64,000 bases of DNA from Opitutaceae bacterium (GTDB lineage: Bacteria > Verrucomicrobiota > Verrucomicrobiia > Opitutales > Opitutaceae): the NCBI GenBank assembly GCA_019634615.1, contig JAHCAZ010000015.1, positions 33,860 through 97,859 of the forward strand, in the 5' to 3' direction. How positions within the stretch are numbered: position 1 is the stretch's first letter; each line of letters starts with the position of its first letter. Shown here piece after piece: positions 24,370 through 33,003 of the stretch. The notes under the pieces were generated by a model, which did not search any database, was not told the DNA's origin, and saw nothing but the letters and a program-made list of their open reading frames with translations. A program made the position numbers and the translations under genes.

Positions 24370-27360
24370 ATGAATAGGCTCCTCCGCTTCGCCCTGATCG
24401 GCCTGGTCTCCCTCGCCGGTGTGCTGCTGGTCGCCACGGTCCTGGCTTTCACCCCGGCCGTCCAGACCTGGGCCGCCCGCCGGGTGCTGTCCGGCCAGCC
24501 CGGGTACCAGGTCAGCCTCGGCCGCGTGGCCGCCGGCCTGCGGCAGGTGCAGGTGGAGGCCGGGCGCTTCCAGTCCGGCCGCGCCCGCCTCGATCTCCCG
24601 CATGCCACCGCCGATCTCGCGGTCATCGACGCCATCGGTCGCGATCGCCTGATGGTCCGGAGCCTGGTCGCCCGCGGGTGGACCCTCGACCTCACGGCGG
24701 CGAGCGGTTCGACCCCGGCCGCCGCGGCGGCGCCGGCCACCCCGGAAGCCGCGGCCGCCGCGGTCGCCCTCGTTTTCCGCGGCATCTTCACCGACCTGCG
24801 TCTCCCGGTGGATCTCGCGGTCGACGGGGTCGACCTCGCCGGCGAGGTCATCCTGCCCGGTCCGCCCGGCCAGGCGCCGACGCGGGCGCAGGTCATTCTG
24901 CAGGGCGGGGGACTCTCCGGTGGCCGCGAGGGGGCCTTCACCTTTGCCGCCCGCTTCGCCCTGGCCGGCGAGGCCTCGCCGGTCCGCTCGCTCGAGGTGA
25001 ACGGCCGCCTCGAGGCGACCATGGACACGCCCCGGACCTTCACCCGCCTCGGGGCCCGCTTCGATGCCCGGGCCGCCGGGCCCGCCCTGTCCTCGGATGT
25101 GCAGCTCACCGCCGAGGTCATCGCCGCGCGCGTCCCGGGCGGCGAAAATTACGCCCTCAACGTGCAGTCGCTCGGCAAGCGGCTCGTCGACCTCCAGGCC
25201 AATTATCCCGCCGAGAGCGCCCGCTTCGGCGGCGTGTGGAAGCTCGACGTGCGCGACACCGACCTCGCGCCCTTCGCCCTCGGGCGCCCGCTCCCGGCCT
25301 TCGAGGCGGTCGGCGCCGGCATGTTCGAGTCGGACACCGCCTTCAACGTCGTCCACGCCGCGGGCCGGCTCCAGTCGTCAGCCAGCCGTCTCGGCATCTT
25401 CCGCCCCGAGCTCGACGTCGTGGGCGTGGTCGGCCTCTTCAGCGAGTTCGACCTCACGCTCCATCAGGGTGCCGTGCGCGTCGACCGGCTTCTGCTAAAT
25501 GTAAGCCGCCCCGAACCCGTCCTCGCCGTGCAGTCGCAGCAGGCCTTCGAGTTCAGGCCGCGCACCGGTGAGCTCAAGGTCGCCGATCCGGCCGCGGATC
25601 TCGTCGTGATCCGGCTGCAGGACCTCCCGGTGCGCTGGCTGGCGCCTTTCGTGCAACCCTACGTGCTCACGGGCGGCGCGCTCCGCGGCGAACTCACGGC
25701 CGGTGCGGCCGGCGGCGGGCTCGTCGTGCGCACCCGCACGCCCCTGCGCCTGGACGGCCTGGGCCTGGCCGACAGCCAGCAGCCGCTGCTCGCCCACCTC
25801 GACGTCGAGGCCGAGGCCACCGCGGAGTATTCGCCCCTCGGCTGGCAGGTGGACCTCGCCGCCCTGCGGCTTGGCGGAGGGGCGGCGCCGTGGCTGACGC
25901 TGGCGGCCAAGGCCGGGCGGCGCGCCGGCGCAGATCAGCCCACCAAGGCCACCGGCCATTGGAATGTGCAACTCCCGGCGCTGCTGCAGCAGCCGGTCCT
26001 GCTGGGCACGGCCAATCTCACGGGCGGCCGCGGGCAGGGCGACTTCACCGTCAGCCTCGGCCGGCACCGCGAGGTGCAGGCCAGCCTGCGCTTCGACGAA
26101 CTGGCGGTGCCGACCGGGGAAAACCTGCCGACCATCGCGGCCGACCTCCGGGCCGACACGGCGGCCGATGGGCGCACCGACTTCAATCTCCCGATCGTCA
26201 TCAGCCAGCCGGCCCACCGCCGCCAATCCGACCTCGCCGCCGCGGGGTCCCTGCAAGTCCAGGGCGGCGACGTCGCGATCGAGGCCCGCGTGACGAGCCG
26301 CGAGGTCTTCCTGGACGACGTGCAGGTGCTGGGGGCGATCGCCGCCGCGACGGCGGCATCGACCGCGGACCCGGGCCGCGCCTCCGCCGCGCCCCGGCCG
26401 TTCTGGGCCGGGATGAGTGGCCGGATCGAGCTGGCGCTGCAGAAGCTCCACCTGCTCGAGGGTTTCGAGGTGACCGATGTCGCGGGCACCGTCCGCCTCG
26501 AGGCGGGCGCGCTGAAGGTCCCGGAACTGCGGGTCGGGCTGGGGCAGGAGGGGAGCGCCAAGGTCGCGGGCGGCCTCGTCTTCGACCCCGCCTCCAGTCA
26601 GCCGTACGTGCTCGACGGGGACGTCAGCGTGCGCGACTTCAACCCGCGGCCGCTGTTCGCCTCGCTCGGGTCGGGGCAGTCGGCCACGGTCGACGGCCGT
26701 TTTGATCTCAACAGCCACATGACCGGGCGGGCGGCGACGCTGCCGGACGTGCTGGGGGCGGCCCAGGGCGCAATCCAGCTCACCAGCAAGGGCGGAGTCT
26801 TTCACGGCCTGCCGGTCAACGTGGCGAGCAAGGCCGAGTCCACCAGCCGCATCGCCGCCGGCGTGGCGGCAGTGGGCAGCCTGCTCGGCTCGGTGACCGG
26901 CAAGAAGGAGTACGCCGACATCGCCAACCGGGCGCAGGCGGTGTCGGAGATCTCGCGCCTGCTGGCGGCGATCCCGTACGACCAGCTCAGCGTCAAGGTC
27001 ACGCGGGACGACCCGCAGACTGCCCGGCTCGAGGATTTCACGCTCATCTCGCCCGAGTTGCGCCTCACCGGCGACGGCCGGTCGGCGGTCGAGCCGGGGG
27101 CCTCGATCCTCGACGGGGCGCTCGCCATGGAGTTCAAGCTGCGGGCCCGCGGCCGCGCGGCGCATCTCCTGAAATACCTTGGCACCCTCGAGGGCGAACC
27201 TGACGTGCTCGGCTATACCGGCTGCAATCTCCCGCTGCGCATCGGCGGCACGCTGCGGGCGCCCGACACCAGCGAGATCAACCGCACGCTCACGGCCTTG
27301 GCCGTGGAGAAGTCCGGCGCCGGCGACCTCCTCAACAAGCTCCTCGGCGGCGGGAAGTAG
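24370..27360 (+). CDS. large AsmA/TamB-like envelope protein
   Basis: 996 residues, anchored by one N-terminal TM helix (about 8-30), with the rest predicted periplasmic and beta-rich. The C-terminal third has AsmA-type features: FDLNSHMTGRA, GAAQGAIQLTSKGGVF and a final repeat LGYTGCNLPLRIGGTL. AsmA-like proteins form hydrophobic grooves that carry phospholipid between the two membranes or influence outer membrane assembly. The ATG at 24370 gives a good membrane anchor; the in-frame start at 24322 has none. It follows the efflux operon, 75 bases after the TolC gene and beyond a hairpin. Confidence 0.75.
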   Translation: MNRLLRFALIGLVSLAGVLLVATVLAFTPAVQTWAARRVLSGQPGYQVSLGRVAAGLRQVQVEAGRFQSGRARLDLPHATADLAVIDAIGRDRLMVRSLVARGWTLDLTAASGSTPAAAAAPATPEAAAAAVALVFRGIFTDLRLPVDLAVDGVDLAGEVILPGPPGQAPTRAQVILQGGGLSGGREGAFTFAARFALAGEASPVRSLEVNGRLEATMDTPRTFTRLGARFDARAAGPALSSDVQLTAEVIAARVPGGENYALNVQSLGKRLVDLQANYPAESARFGGVWKLDVRDTDLAPFALGRPLPAFEAVGAGMFESDTAFNVVHAAGRLQSSASRLGIFRPELDVVGVVGLFSEFDLTLHQGAVRVDRLLLNVSRPEPVLAVQSQQAFEFRPRTGELKVADPAADLVVIRLQDLPVRWLAPFVQPYVLTGGALRGELTAGAAGGGLVVRTRTPLRLDGLGLADSQQPLLAHLDVEAEATAEYSPLGWQVDLAALRLGGGAAPWLTLAAKAGRRAGADQPTKATGHWNVQLPALLQQPVLLGTANLTGGRGQGDFTVSLGRHREVQASLRFDELAVPTGENLPTIAADLRADTAADGRTDFNLPIVISQPAHRRQSDLAAAGSLQVQGGDVAIEARVTSREVFLDDVQVLGAIAAATAASTADPGRASAAPRPFWAGMSGRIELALQKLHLLEGFEVTDVAGTVRLEAGALKVPELRVGLGQEGSAKVAGGLVFDPASSQPYVLDGDVSVRDFNPRPLFASLGSGQSATVDGRFDLNSHMTGRAATLPDVLGAAQGAIQLTSKGGVFHGLPVNVASKAESTSRIAAGVAAVGSLLGSVTGKKEYADIANRAQAVSEISRLLAAIPYDQLSVKVTRDDPQTARLEDFTLISPELRLTGDGRSAVEPGASILDGALAMEFKLRARGRAAHLLKYLGTLEGEPDVLGYTGCNLPLRIGGTLRAPDTSEINRTLTALAVEKSGAGDLLNKLLGGGK

Positions 27361-27426
27361 GCTCCGGCCCGGCGCGGTGCCAAACCGCTTGCCATGCCCG
27401 GGCCAATCCACTGAAACGATGTCATC

Positions 27427-28251
27427 TTGGCTTCGTCGTCCCCGACCTCGTCGCGCCCGTTCCTTCCCTCCGGCATCACCGTGCTCAACCGCGCGCTGGG
27501 CGTCTGGACCCTGCTCGGGTTGGTGTTCCTGTACCTGCCGATCGCGGTCCTCGTCGTCTATTCGTTCAACTCGTCGCGGCTGAACATCATCTGGGAAGGG
27601 TTCACATTCGACTGGTACGCCCGCCTCTGGGCCAACGGGCCGTTGATCAAGGCCGCCAAGAACAGCCTCATCATCGCCGGGGTCAGCACCGCCCTGGCCG
27701 TCGTCCTCGGCACCGCCGGCGCCTGGCTGCTGCACCGGTACCGCTACCGGTTTTCCGGCGGCATCCGGACCCTCGTGGCCATCCCGATGGTCATGCCCGA
27801 GATCCTGATGGGCATCAGCCTGCTCATCCTCTTCGCCACCGCGGGGATGCGCCTCGGGTTCACGAGCGTCATCATCGGCCACGTCACCTTCTGCTTCCCG
27901 TTCGTTTTGGTCGCCGTCCAGGCGCGGCTCCAGGGCCTCGATCCCGCCCTCGAGGAGGCGGCGCTCGACCTCGGCGCGACGCCGTTCAAGGCCTTCTGGT
28001 TCGTCATCATCCCCAGCCTGCGGCCCGCCATCGTCGCCGGCGCCCTCATGGCCTTCACGCTGTCGATGGACGAGTTGATCGTGACCTACTTCATCCGCAG
28101 CGCCGCCTCCACCACCTTGCCAATTCAGGTGTACGGGTTGGCACGCGTTGGGCTTAACCCGATGCTCAACGCGCTGTCCGCGGTCTTCATCCTTGCGACC
28201 GTGGCCTTCGTGCTTTTCTCCGCCTACCTGAAAAAACTGCACCCACGCTGA
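27427..28251 (+). CDS. potC: spermidine/putrescine-type ABC permease
   Basis: 274 residues, six TM helices, with the EAA loop EEAALDLGATPFKAFWFVII between helices 4 and 5. The start NSSRLNIIWEGFTFDWYARL and the block MDELIVTYFIRS are typical of PotC/PotI. It forms half of the membrane channel for polyamine uptake. The reading frame opens with TTG at 27427 and no better start is obvious; GTG 27481 is possible. The order here is potC-potD-potB-potA, unlike the classical potABCD. Confidence 0.88.
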   Translation: MASSSPTSSRPFLPSGITVLNRALGVWTLLGLVFLYLPIAVLVVYSFNSSRLNIIWEGFTFDWYARLWANGPLIKAAKNSLIIAGVSTALAVVLGTAGAWLLHRYRYRFSGGIRTLVAIPMVMPEILMGISLLILFATAGMRLGFTSVIIGHVTFCFPFVLVAVQARLQGLDPALEEAALDLGATPFKAFWFVIIPSLRPAIVAGALMAFTLSMDELIVTYFIRSAASTTLPIQVYGLARVGLNPMLNALSAVFILATVAFVLFSAYLKKLHPR

Positions 28252-28263
28252 TCCCCTCCCACC

Positions 28264-29286
28264 ATGAACCTGCTCAAAACCGCCCTCGTCGCCCTGTCCG
28301 CCCTGATCGGCTCCGCCGGCCTGCTCGCCAAGGGCGAGCTCAACCTCTTCGGCTGGTCCGAATACATCCCGCAGGAGGTCCTCGACGGCTTCACCGCGGA
28401 AACCGGCATCAAGGTCAACTTCGAGACCTACGCCTCCAACGAGGAGCTGCTTTCCAAGCTCGTCGCCGGCGGCTCGGCCTATGACCTCGTGCAGCCCTCC
28501 GACTACACCGCCGAGGTCATGATCCGGCGCAAGATGCTCGCCCCCCTCGACCTCGCGAAGCTCACCAATCTCGGGAACATCGATCCCGCGCTGATGAAGC
28601 TCCCGCACGACCCGGCCGGCAAGTACACCGTGCCCTACATGACCGGTACCGTTGGCATCGTCATCAACACCGAGAAGGTCAAGACCCCCGTCCGCGGCTA
28701 CAAGGACTTCTTCGCCCCGCAGCACAAGGACCGCCTCGTCGTCCTCAACGACAACCGCGAGCTCGTCACCTGGGCGCTCTATTCGCTGGGTCATTCCGCC
28801 AACGACATCAGCAAGGAGACCCTCGCCAAGGCGCGCCCCGTCGTGGCCGAGTGGGTGAAACTCGTGAAGGTCTTCGACTCCGACAGCCCCAAGACCGCGC
28901 TCCTCAACGGCGACGTCGACCTCGGCATCGTCTGGAGCGGCGAGGCGGCCATCCTCTGGAACGAGGACCGCAAGTTCCAGTACGTGCTCCCCGCCGAGGG
29001 CGCCCACCAGTTCATCGACGTGCTCGCGATCCCCGCCGGCGCGAAGAACCAGGCCGAGGCACACGCGCTCATCAACTACATCCTCCGCCCCGAGGTCTCG
29101 AAGCTCATCTCGGCCAAGTTCCCGTACACCAACCCGAACCTCGCCGCGCGCAAGCTGCTGAGCCCCGACGAGCTGGCGAACCCCGCCAGCTACCCGAAGG
29201 AGGGCAAGCTCGAGACGTTCCGCGACATCGGCCGGCTGGCCGCCGACATCGACCAGCTGGTCACCGACCTGAAGAGCGCGCAGTGA
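28264..29286 (+). CDS. potD: polyamine-binding periplasmic protein
   Basis: 340 residues with a signal peptide (MNLLKTALVALSALIGSAGLLA). The mature start LNLFGWSEYIPQEVLDGF and the blocks YDLVQPSDYTAEVMIRR and PYMTGTVGIVINTEKV are typical of the PotD/PotF type I-like binding proteins. It delivers spermidine or putrescine to the membrane permeases. It begins 12 bases after potC, and its TGA overlaps the GTG start of potB. Confidence 0.93.
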   Translation: MNLLKTALVALSALIGSAGLLAKGELNLFGWSEYIPQEVLDGFTAETGIKVNFETYASNEELLSKLVAGGSAYDLVQPSDYTAEVMIRRKMLAPLDLAKLTNLGNIDPALMKLPHDPAGKYTVPYMTGTVGIVINTEKVKTPVRGYKDFFAPQHKDRLVVLNDNRELVTWALYSLGHSANDISKETLAKARPVVAEWVKLVKVFDSDSPKTALLNGDVDLGIVWSGEAAILWNEDRKFQYVLPAEGAHQFIDVLAIPAGAKNQAEAHALINYILRPEVSKLISAKFPYTNPNLAARKLLSPDELANPASYPKEGKLETFRDIGRLAADIDQLVTDLKSAQ

Positions 29287-30176
29287 ACGCGCCCGACGCG
29301 CAGAGTGCCCAACCCGCCACGACGGGCCACGACCGGCGCCAGCCCGGCTGGCGGGCCTGGGCGCTGCTCGCGCCGATGGTGGCGTGGCTCGTGCTCTTCG
29401 TCGTCGTCCCCACCGTCATCCTCCTCGTCTACAGCTTCTGCGAGCGCGACGAGGTGGGTGGGGTGATCTTCAGCTTCACCCTCGACAACTACACGCGGGT
29501 CTTCGACCCGGTGTACCTGCGCATCTTTGTCCGCTCCGTCGGCTACGCCGGCCTCACCACGATCATCTGCGTGATCATCGGCTACCCGATGGCCTATTAC
29601 ATCGCGCGGGCCCCGGAGGCGCGCCGCAACCAGCTCCTGCTCCTCGTCATGGTGCCGTTCTGGACGAGCTTCCTCATCCGCACCTACGCCTGGATCACGA
29701 TCCTCAAGCAGGAGGGCCTGCTCAACGGCCTGCTGCAGGCACTGCAGCTCACCAGCTCGCCGCTGTCGCTCATGTACACGCCCACGGCCGTGGTCATCGG
29801 CCTCGTTTACGCCTACCTGCCGTTCATGATCCTGCCGATCTACAGCAGCGCCGAAAAGCTCGACCACTCGCTGGTCGAGGCCGCCTACGACCTCGGGGCC
29901 GGGCCGCTCCGCGCCTTCGCGAGCGTCATCATCCCGCTCACCATGCCCGGCATCGCCGCGGGCACGCTGCTCGTGTTCGTGCCGGCCATCGGCATGTTCG
30001 CGATCACCGACTTGATGGGCGGGGCCAAGGTGCCCATGATCGGCAACGTGATCCAGAACCAGTTCATGCAGGCCCGCGACTGGCCCTTCGGGGCTGCGCT
30101 CGGCGTCGTCTTCATGTCCATGTTCGCCGTCACGTACCTCCTGCTGCAGCGCCGCGGCGCGCGGATCCACGAATGA
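29283..30176 (+). CDS. potB: spermidine/putrescine-type ABC permease
   Basis: 297 residues and six TM helices. The motifs TSFLIRTYAWITIL and EAAYDLGAGP (EAA loop) are standard for PotB/PotH. It pairs with PotC to form the channel. The GTG start at 29283 overlaps the potD stop (GTGA), and the stop overlaps the potA ATG (ATGA), so all three genes are translationally coupled. The long Pro/Gln-rich N-terminal tail before the first helix is slightly unusual. Confidence 0.92.
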   Translation: MNAPDAQSAQPATTGHDRRQPGWRAWALLAPMVAWLVLFVVVPTVILLVYSFCERDEVGGVIFSFTLDNYTRVFDPVYLRIFVRSVGYAGLTTIICVIIGYPMAYYIARAPEARRNQLLLLVMVPFWTSFLIRTYAWITILKQEGLLNGLLQALQLTSSPLSLMYTPTAVVIGLVYAYLPFMILPIYSSAEKLDHSLVEAAYDLGAGPLRAFASVIIPLTMPGIAAGTLLVFVPAIGMFAITDLMGGAKVPMIGNVIQNQFMQARDWPFGAALGVVFMSMFAVTYLLLQRRGARIHE

Positions 30177-31267
30177 GCCCCGACCGGCCCGCCATGATCG
30201 AGGTCCGGGGCGTGACCAAGCGCTTCGGGGATTTCACCGCCGTCGACGACGTCAGCCTCTCCGTGCGCGCCGGCGAGTTCCTGACCCTCCTCGGCCCCTC
30301 CGGCTGCGGCAAGACGACGCTCCTGCGCCTGCTCGCCGGCTTCGAGTTTCCCGACACCGGCTCCATCCTCCTCGACGGCGCCGACGTCACCTGCCAGCCG
30401 CCGTACCGCCGCAACGTCAACCAGGTCTTCCAGAGCTACGCCCTCTTCCCGCATCTCACCGTACGCGAGAATGTCCGCTTCGGCCTGCGCATGCAGAAGG
30501 TCCCCGCCGCCGAGGCCGAGGCGCGCATCCGTGATGCCCTCGGCATGGTCTCGCTGGGCGAGGTCGCCGCGCGCCGGCCCGACCAGCTCTCCGGCGGCCA
30601 GCGCCAGCGCGTCGCGCTCGCCCGCGCCATCGTCTGCCGGCCGAAGGTGCTCCTCCTCGACGAACCGCTCTCCGCCCTCGACGCCAAGCTGCGCCACACG
30701 ATGCAGCTCGAGCTCAAGCACCTCCAGCGCCGCCTCGGCATCACGTTCGTATTCGTCACCCACGACCAGGAGGAGGCGCTCACCATGAGCGACCGCATCG
30801 CCGTCATCAACCGCGGCCGCATCGAGCAGCTCGGCACCGCCACCGAGATCTACCACCGCCCGCGCACGCCCTTCGCCGCCGACTTCATCGGGCAGGCCAA
30901 CCTGCTCAGCGGCGCCGTCGTGGCGCGCCACGGCCTCACCGCCCGCGTGCGCCTCGACGGCGGCCTCGAGCTCACGGTGTCGGCGCTCGAGCTTCCTGTC
31001 GATGCGACCAAGGCCCTGGTCTCCATCCGCCCCGAGAAGATCCACATCTCCCGCTCGCGGCCGCAGACCGAGAACGTCTTCGAGGCCCGCATCGAGGAGG
31101 AGATCTTCCAGGGTGCGACCGACCAGCTCCGCCTCGTCACCGACCAAGGCACGCGCCTCCAGGCCCTCGTCGCCAACGAAAGCGCCATGAACGAGGCCTT
31201 CCACGAGGGCGACCGCATCTTCTGCGGCCTGCACTTCGACGATCTGGTCATCGTGCACGCCGAGTGA
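30173..31267 (+). CDS. potA: polyamine ABC transporter ATP-binding protein
   Basis: 364 residues. The nucleotide-binding domain has Walker A GPSGCGKTT, Q-loop NQVFQSYALFPHLTV, signature LSGGQRQRVALARA, Walker B VLLLDEPLSALD and switch His in THDQEEALT. A C-terminal TOBE domain starts at about 285 (SIRPEKIHIS). It drives polyamine import with PotB, PotC and PotD. It is the last gene of the transporter set; a hairpin without a T run (about 31270-31305) lies before the next gene. Confidence 0.95.
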   Translation: MSPDRPAMIEVRGVTKRFGDFTAVDDVSLSVRAGEFLTLLGPSGCGKTTLLRLLAGFEFPDTGSILLDGADVTCQPPYRRNVNQVFQSYALFPHLTVRENVRFGLRMQKVPAAEAEARIRDALGMVSLGEVAARRPDQLSGGQRQRVALARAIVCRPKVLLLDEPLSALDAKLRHTMQLELKHLQRRLGITFVFVTHDQEEALTMSDRIAVINRGRIEQLGTATEIYHRPRTPFAADFIGQANLLSGAVVARHGLTARVRLDGGLELTVSALELPVDATKALVSIRPEKIHISRSRPQTENVFEARIEEEIFQGATDQLRLVTDQGTRLQALVANESAMNEAFHEGDRIFCGLHFDDLVIVHAE

Positions 31268-31311
31268 GGCAGGGCAGGGCGTGAGACCGGATTGACGCCT
31301 CACTGCCCGCG

Positions 31312-32325
31312 GTGTCAGCCTGCGGTGTGATCGCCTCGGTCGCTTTCCGGAATTACAAGGCGTTGCGCGGAGCGCAGCTGGCCCTGCAGCCGTTCAACCT
31401 CCTCATCGGCCCCAACGGCAGCGGCAAAACGAGCCTCATCCAGGCGGTCCTGCACCTCCGCGACCTCGCCGTGGCGAAGCCTGGCCCCACGGGAAGCCGT
31501 CACCGGGCGTCGCCAGCCGGTTCGCCTGAGCTCGTGTTCAAGTTCGGCCGGCCCTACTCGCGCCTCCGGGTGCGGCTCCGCTGCCTGGGCGAGGAGACCT
31601 GCGACATCCTGGAGATCACGCCGACGCGCGCGCGCGGCTGGGCGGCGCTGCGCCGGGAACTGACCGCCATCCGCGGCTACCATTTCGACCACCACGCCAT
31701 GTATCAACCGGGCGCGCGGGCCGACGGCGCCGAGCTCGACGCCAACGGCGGCAACCTCGCGGCCGTGCTGCACCGCCTGCGCGACGAGGCCCCGGCGGCC
31801 TTCGCCCGGCTCCAGGCCGAGCTGGTGCGCATCATCCCCGAGTTCGGCCGCATCGAGTTCGACGCGCCGAGCCGCGCGAGCATCGAGTTTGCGCTGCGCC
31901 TGGCCGACGACTCGGAACTCGTCCGCGCCGAGAACCTTTCGCAGGGCACGCTCTACCTCCTCGGCATGCTCAGCCTCGTGTTCGATCCCACGCCGGCCCC
32001 CGTCATCTGCATCGAGGAGATCGACCGCGGGATCCATCCGCGCCTGCTGCGGGAGATGCGCGACCACCTTTACCGCCTGAGCTACCCGGAGTCGTTCGGG
32101 GAGAAGCGCGCGCCGGTGCAGGTGATCGCCACGACGCACTCGCCGTACCTGCTCGACCTATTCCGCGACCATCCCGAGGAGATCGTCATCACCCACAAGC
32201 ACGGCAACCGGGCCGGGTTCGAGCGGCTGGCCGACCGGCCGGACCTGCCCGAACTCCTCCGCGAGGGCTCGCTCGGCGACATGTGGTTCAGCGGCATCTT
32301 GGGCGGCGTGCCGGAAGAATCATGA
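31312..32325 (+). CDS. AAA (ABC/SMC-like) ATPase of a two-gene module
   Basis: 337 residues of the AAA_15/AAA_21 (OLD/RecF-like) group. Walker A GPNGSGKTS at 33-41 follows a RecF-like start (FRNYKALRGA). The signature-like LSQGTLYLLG precedes Walker B ICIEEIDRGIHPRLL (near 235) and the switch region ATTHSPYLLDLF. It has no coiled coil or nuclease domain of its own. The gene for a TOPRIM-like protein starts within its stop codon (ATGA), so the two are made together. Similar ATPase/TOPRIM pairs (class 2 OLD, Gabija- or PARIS-like) act in phage defence or DNA processing; the exact family is not certain. It starts with GTG at 31312, or possibly GTG 31327. Confidence 0.85.
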   Translation: MSACGVIASVAFRNYKALRGAQLALQPFNLLIGPNGSGKTSLIQAVLHLRDLAVAKPGPTGSRHRASPAGSPELVFKFGRPYSRLRVRLRCLGEETCDILEITPTRARGWAALRRELTAIRGYHFDHHAMYQPGARADGAELDANGGNLAAVLHRLRDEAPAAFARLQAELVRIIPEFGRIEFDAPSRASIEFALRLADDSELVRAENLSQGTLYLLGMLSLVFDPTPAPVICIEEIDRGIHPRLLREMRDHLYRLSYPESFGEKRAPVQVIATTHSPYLLDLFRDHPEEIVITHKHGNRAGFERLADRPDLPELLREGSLGDMWFSGILGGVPEES

Positions 32326-32975
32326 AGGTCGCGCTCCTCAGCGAATCCCCGGCGGACGAGGCGGCGGTCCGCGTGCTGGTGGAGTCGGTCCTCGGTCGCC
32401 CCATCACCCAGGTGCACCCGGGCCTCCGCGCGCGCGGCTGGCCCAACGTCGCGCAGGTGCTGCCGCCGGTGCTGCGCCACCTGCATTTCAACACCGATGC
32501 CGCCGGGCTGGTCGTCGTGGTGGATACGGACGACAGCGTCGTGCACACGGCCGGGCACGAGGCCCCGGGCTATTTTCATCCGCAATGCCGGCTCTGCCAG
32601 CTGCGCGCCACCTACCGCCAGACCGTCAAGCGCCTGCCGCCGGCGCGCGGGCGGAAACGCGTCCTGCGCTGCATCGGCGTGGCCGTGCCGGCCATCGAGG
32701 CCTGGTATCTGTGCGGGCGCGACAGCCAGGTCACCGAGGCCGCCTGGCTGCGCGGCCAGGAGCGGGGGCGGGCGCCCTACACGCGGGCCGAGCTCAAGGT
32801 GCGCGTCTATGGCACCGACCGGCCCTCGCTGCCGCTCATGATGGATTGTGCACAGCGCGAGGTGCAGCGCCACCGTCGGGACCCGCGCCGGCTGGAGGCG
32901 GATTTCCCGGACGGCTTCGGCGCGCTGGCCCGCGACCTGCGCAGCTGGAGCGAGCCGCCTTCGAACGTAACCTGA
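32322..32975 (+). CDS. TOPRIM/DUF4276-like partner of the AAA ATPase
   Basis: 217 residues. The start MKVALLSESPADEAAVRVLV carries Glu8 and Glu13, and VVVVDTDDS gives the Asp68-x-Asp70 pair; this is the TOPRIM Glu...DxD arrangement. The block AVPAIEAWYLCG (Glu126) resembles the conserved E-x-W motif of DUF4276. A CxLC pair (HPQCRLCQ) sits between them. Such proteins are nucleases or nucleotide-transfer enzymes controlled by a partner ATPase. The ATG at 32322 overlaps the ATPase stop. The family assignment is from motifs only. Confidence 0.7.
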   Translation: MKVALLSESPADEAAVRVLVESVLGRPITQVHPGLRARGWPNVAQVLPPVLRHLHFNTDAAGLVVVVDTDDSVVHTAGHEAPGYFHPQCRLCQLRATYRQTVKRLPPARGRKRVLRCIGVAVPAIEAWYLCGRDSQVTEAAWLRGQERGRAPYTRAELKVRVYGTDRPSLPLMMDCAQREVQRHRRDPRRLEADFPDGFGALARDLRSWSEPPSNVT

Positions 32976-33003
32976 GACCCCGCGTCCAACCTCCCATCCG
33001 CCC

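Noticed and set aside
25495..29064. A 1189-codon minus-strand frame over the AsmA-like and pot genes
   Set aside because: It covers parts of several real genes in antisense and shows only biased Gly/Ala/Glu/Arg composition.
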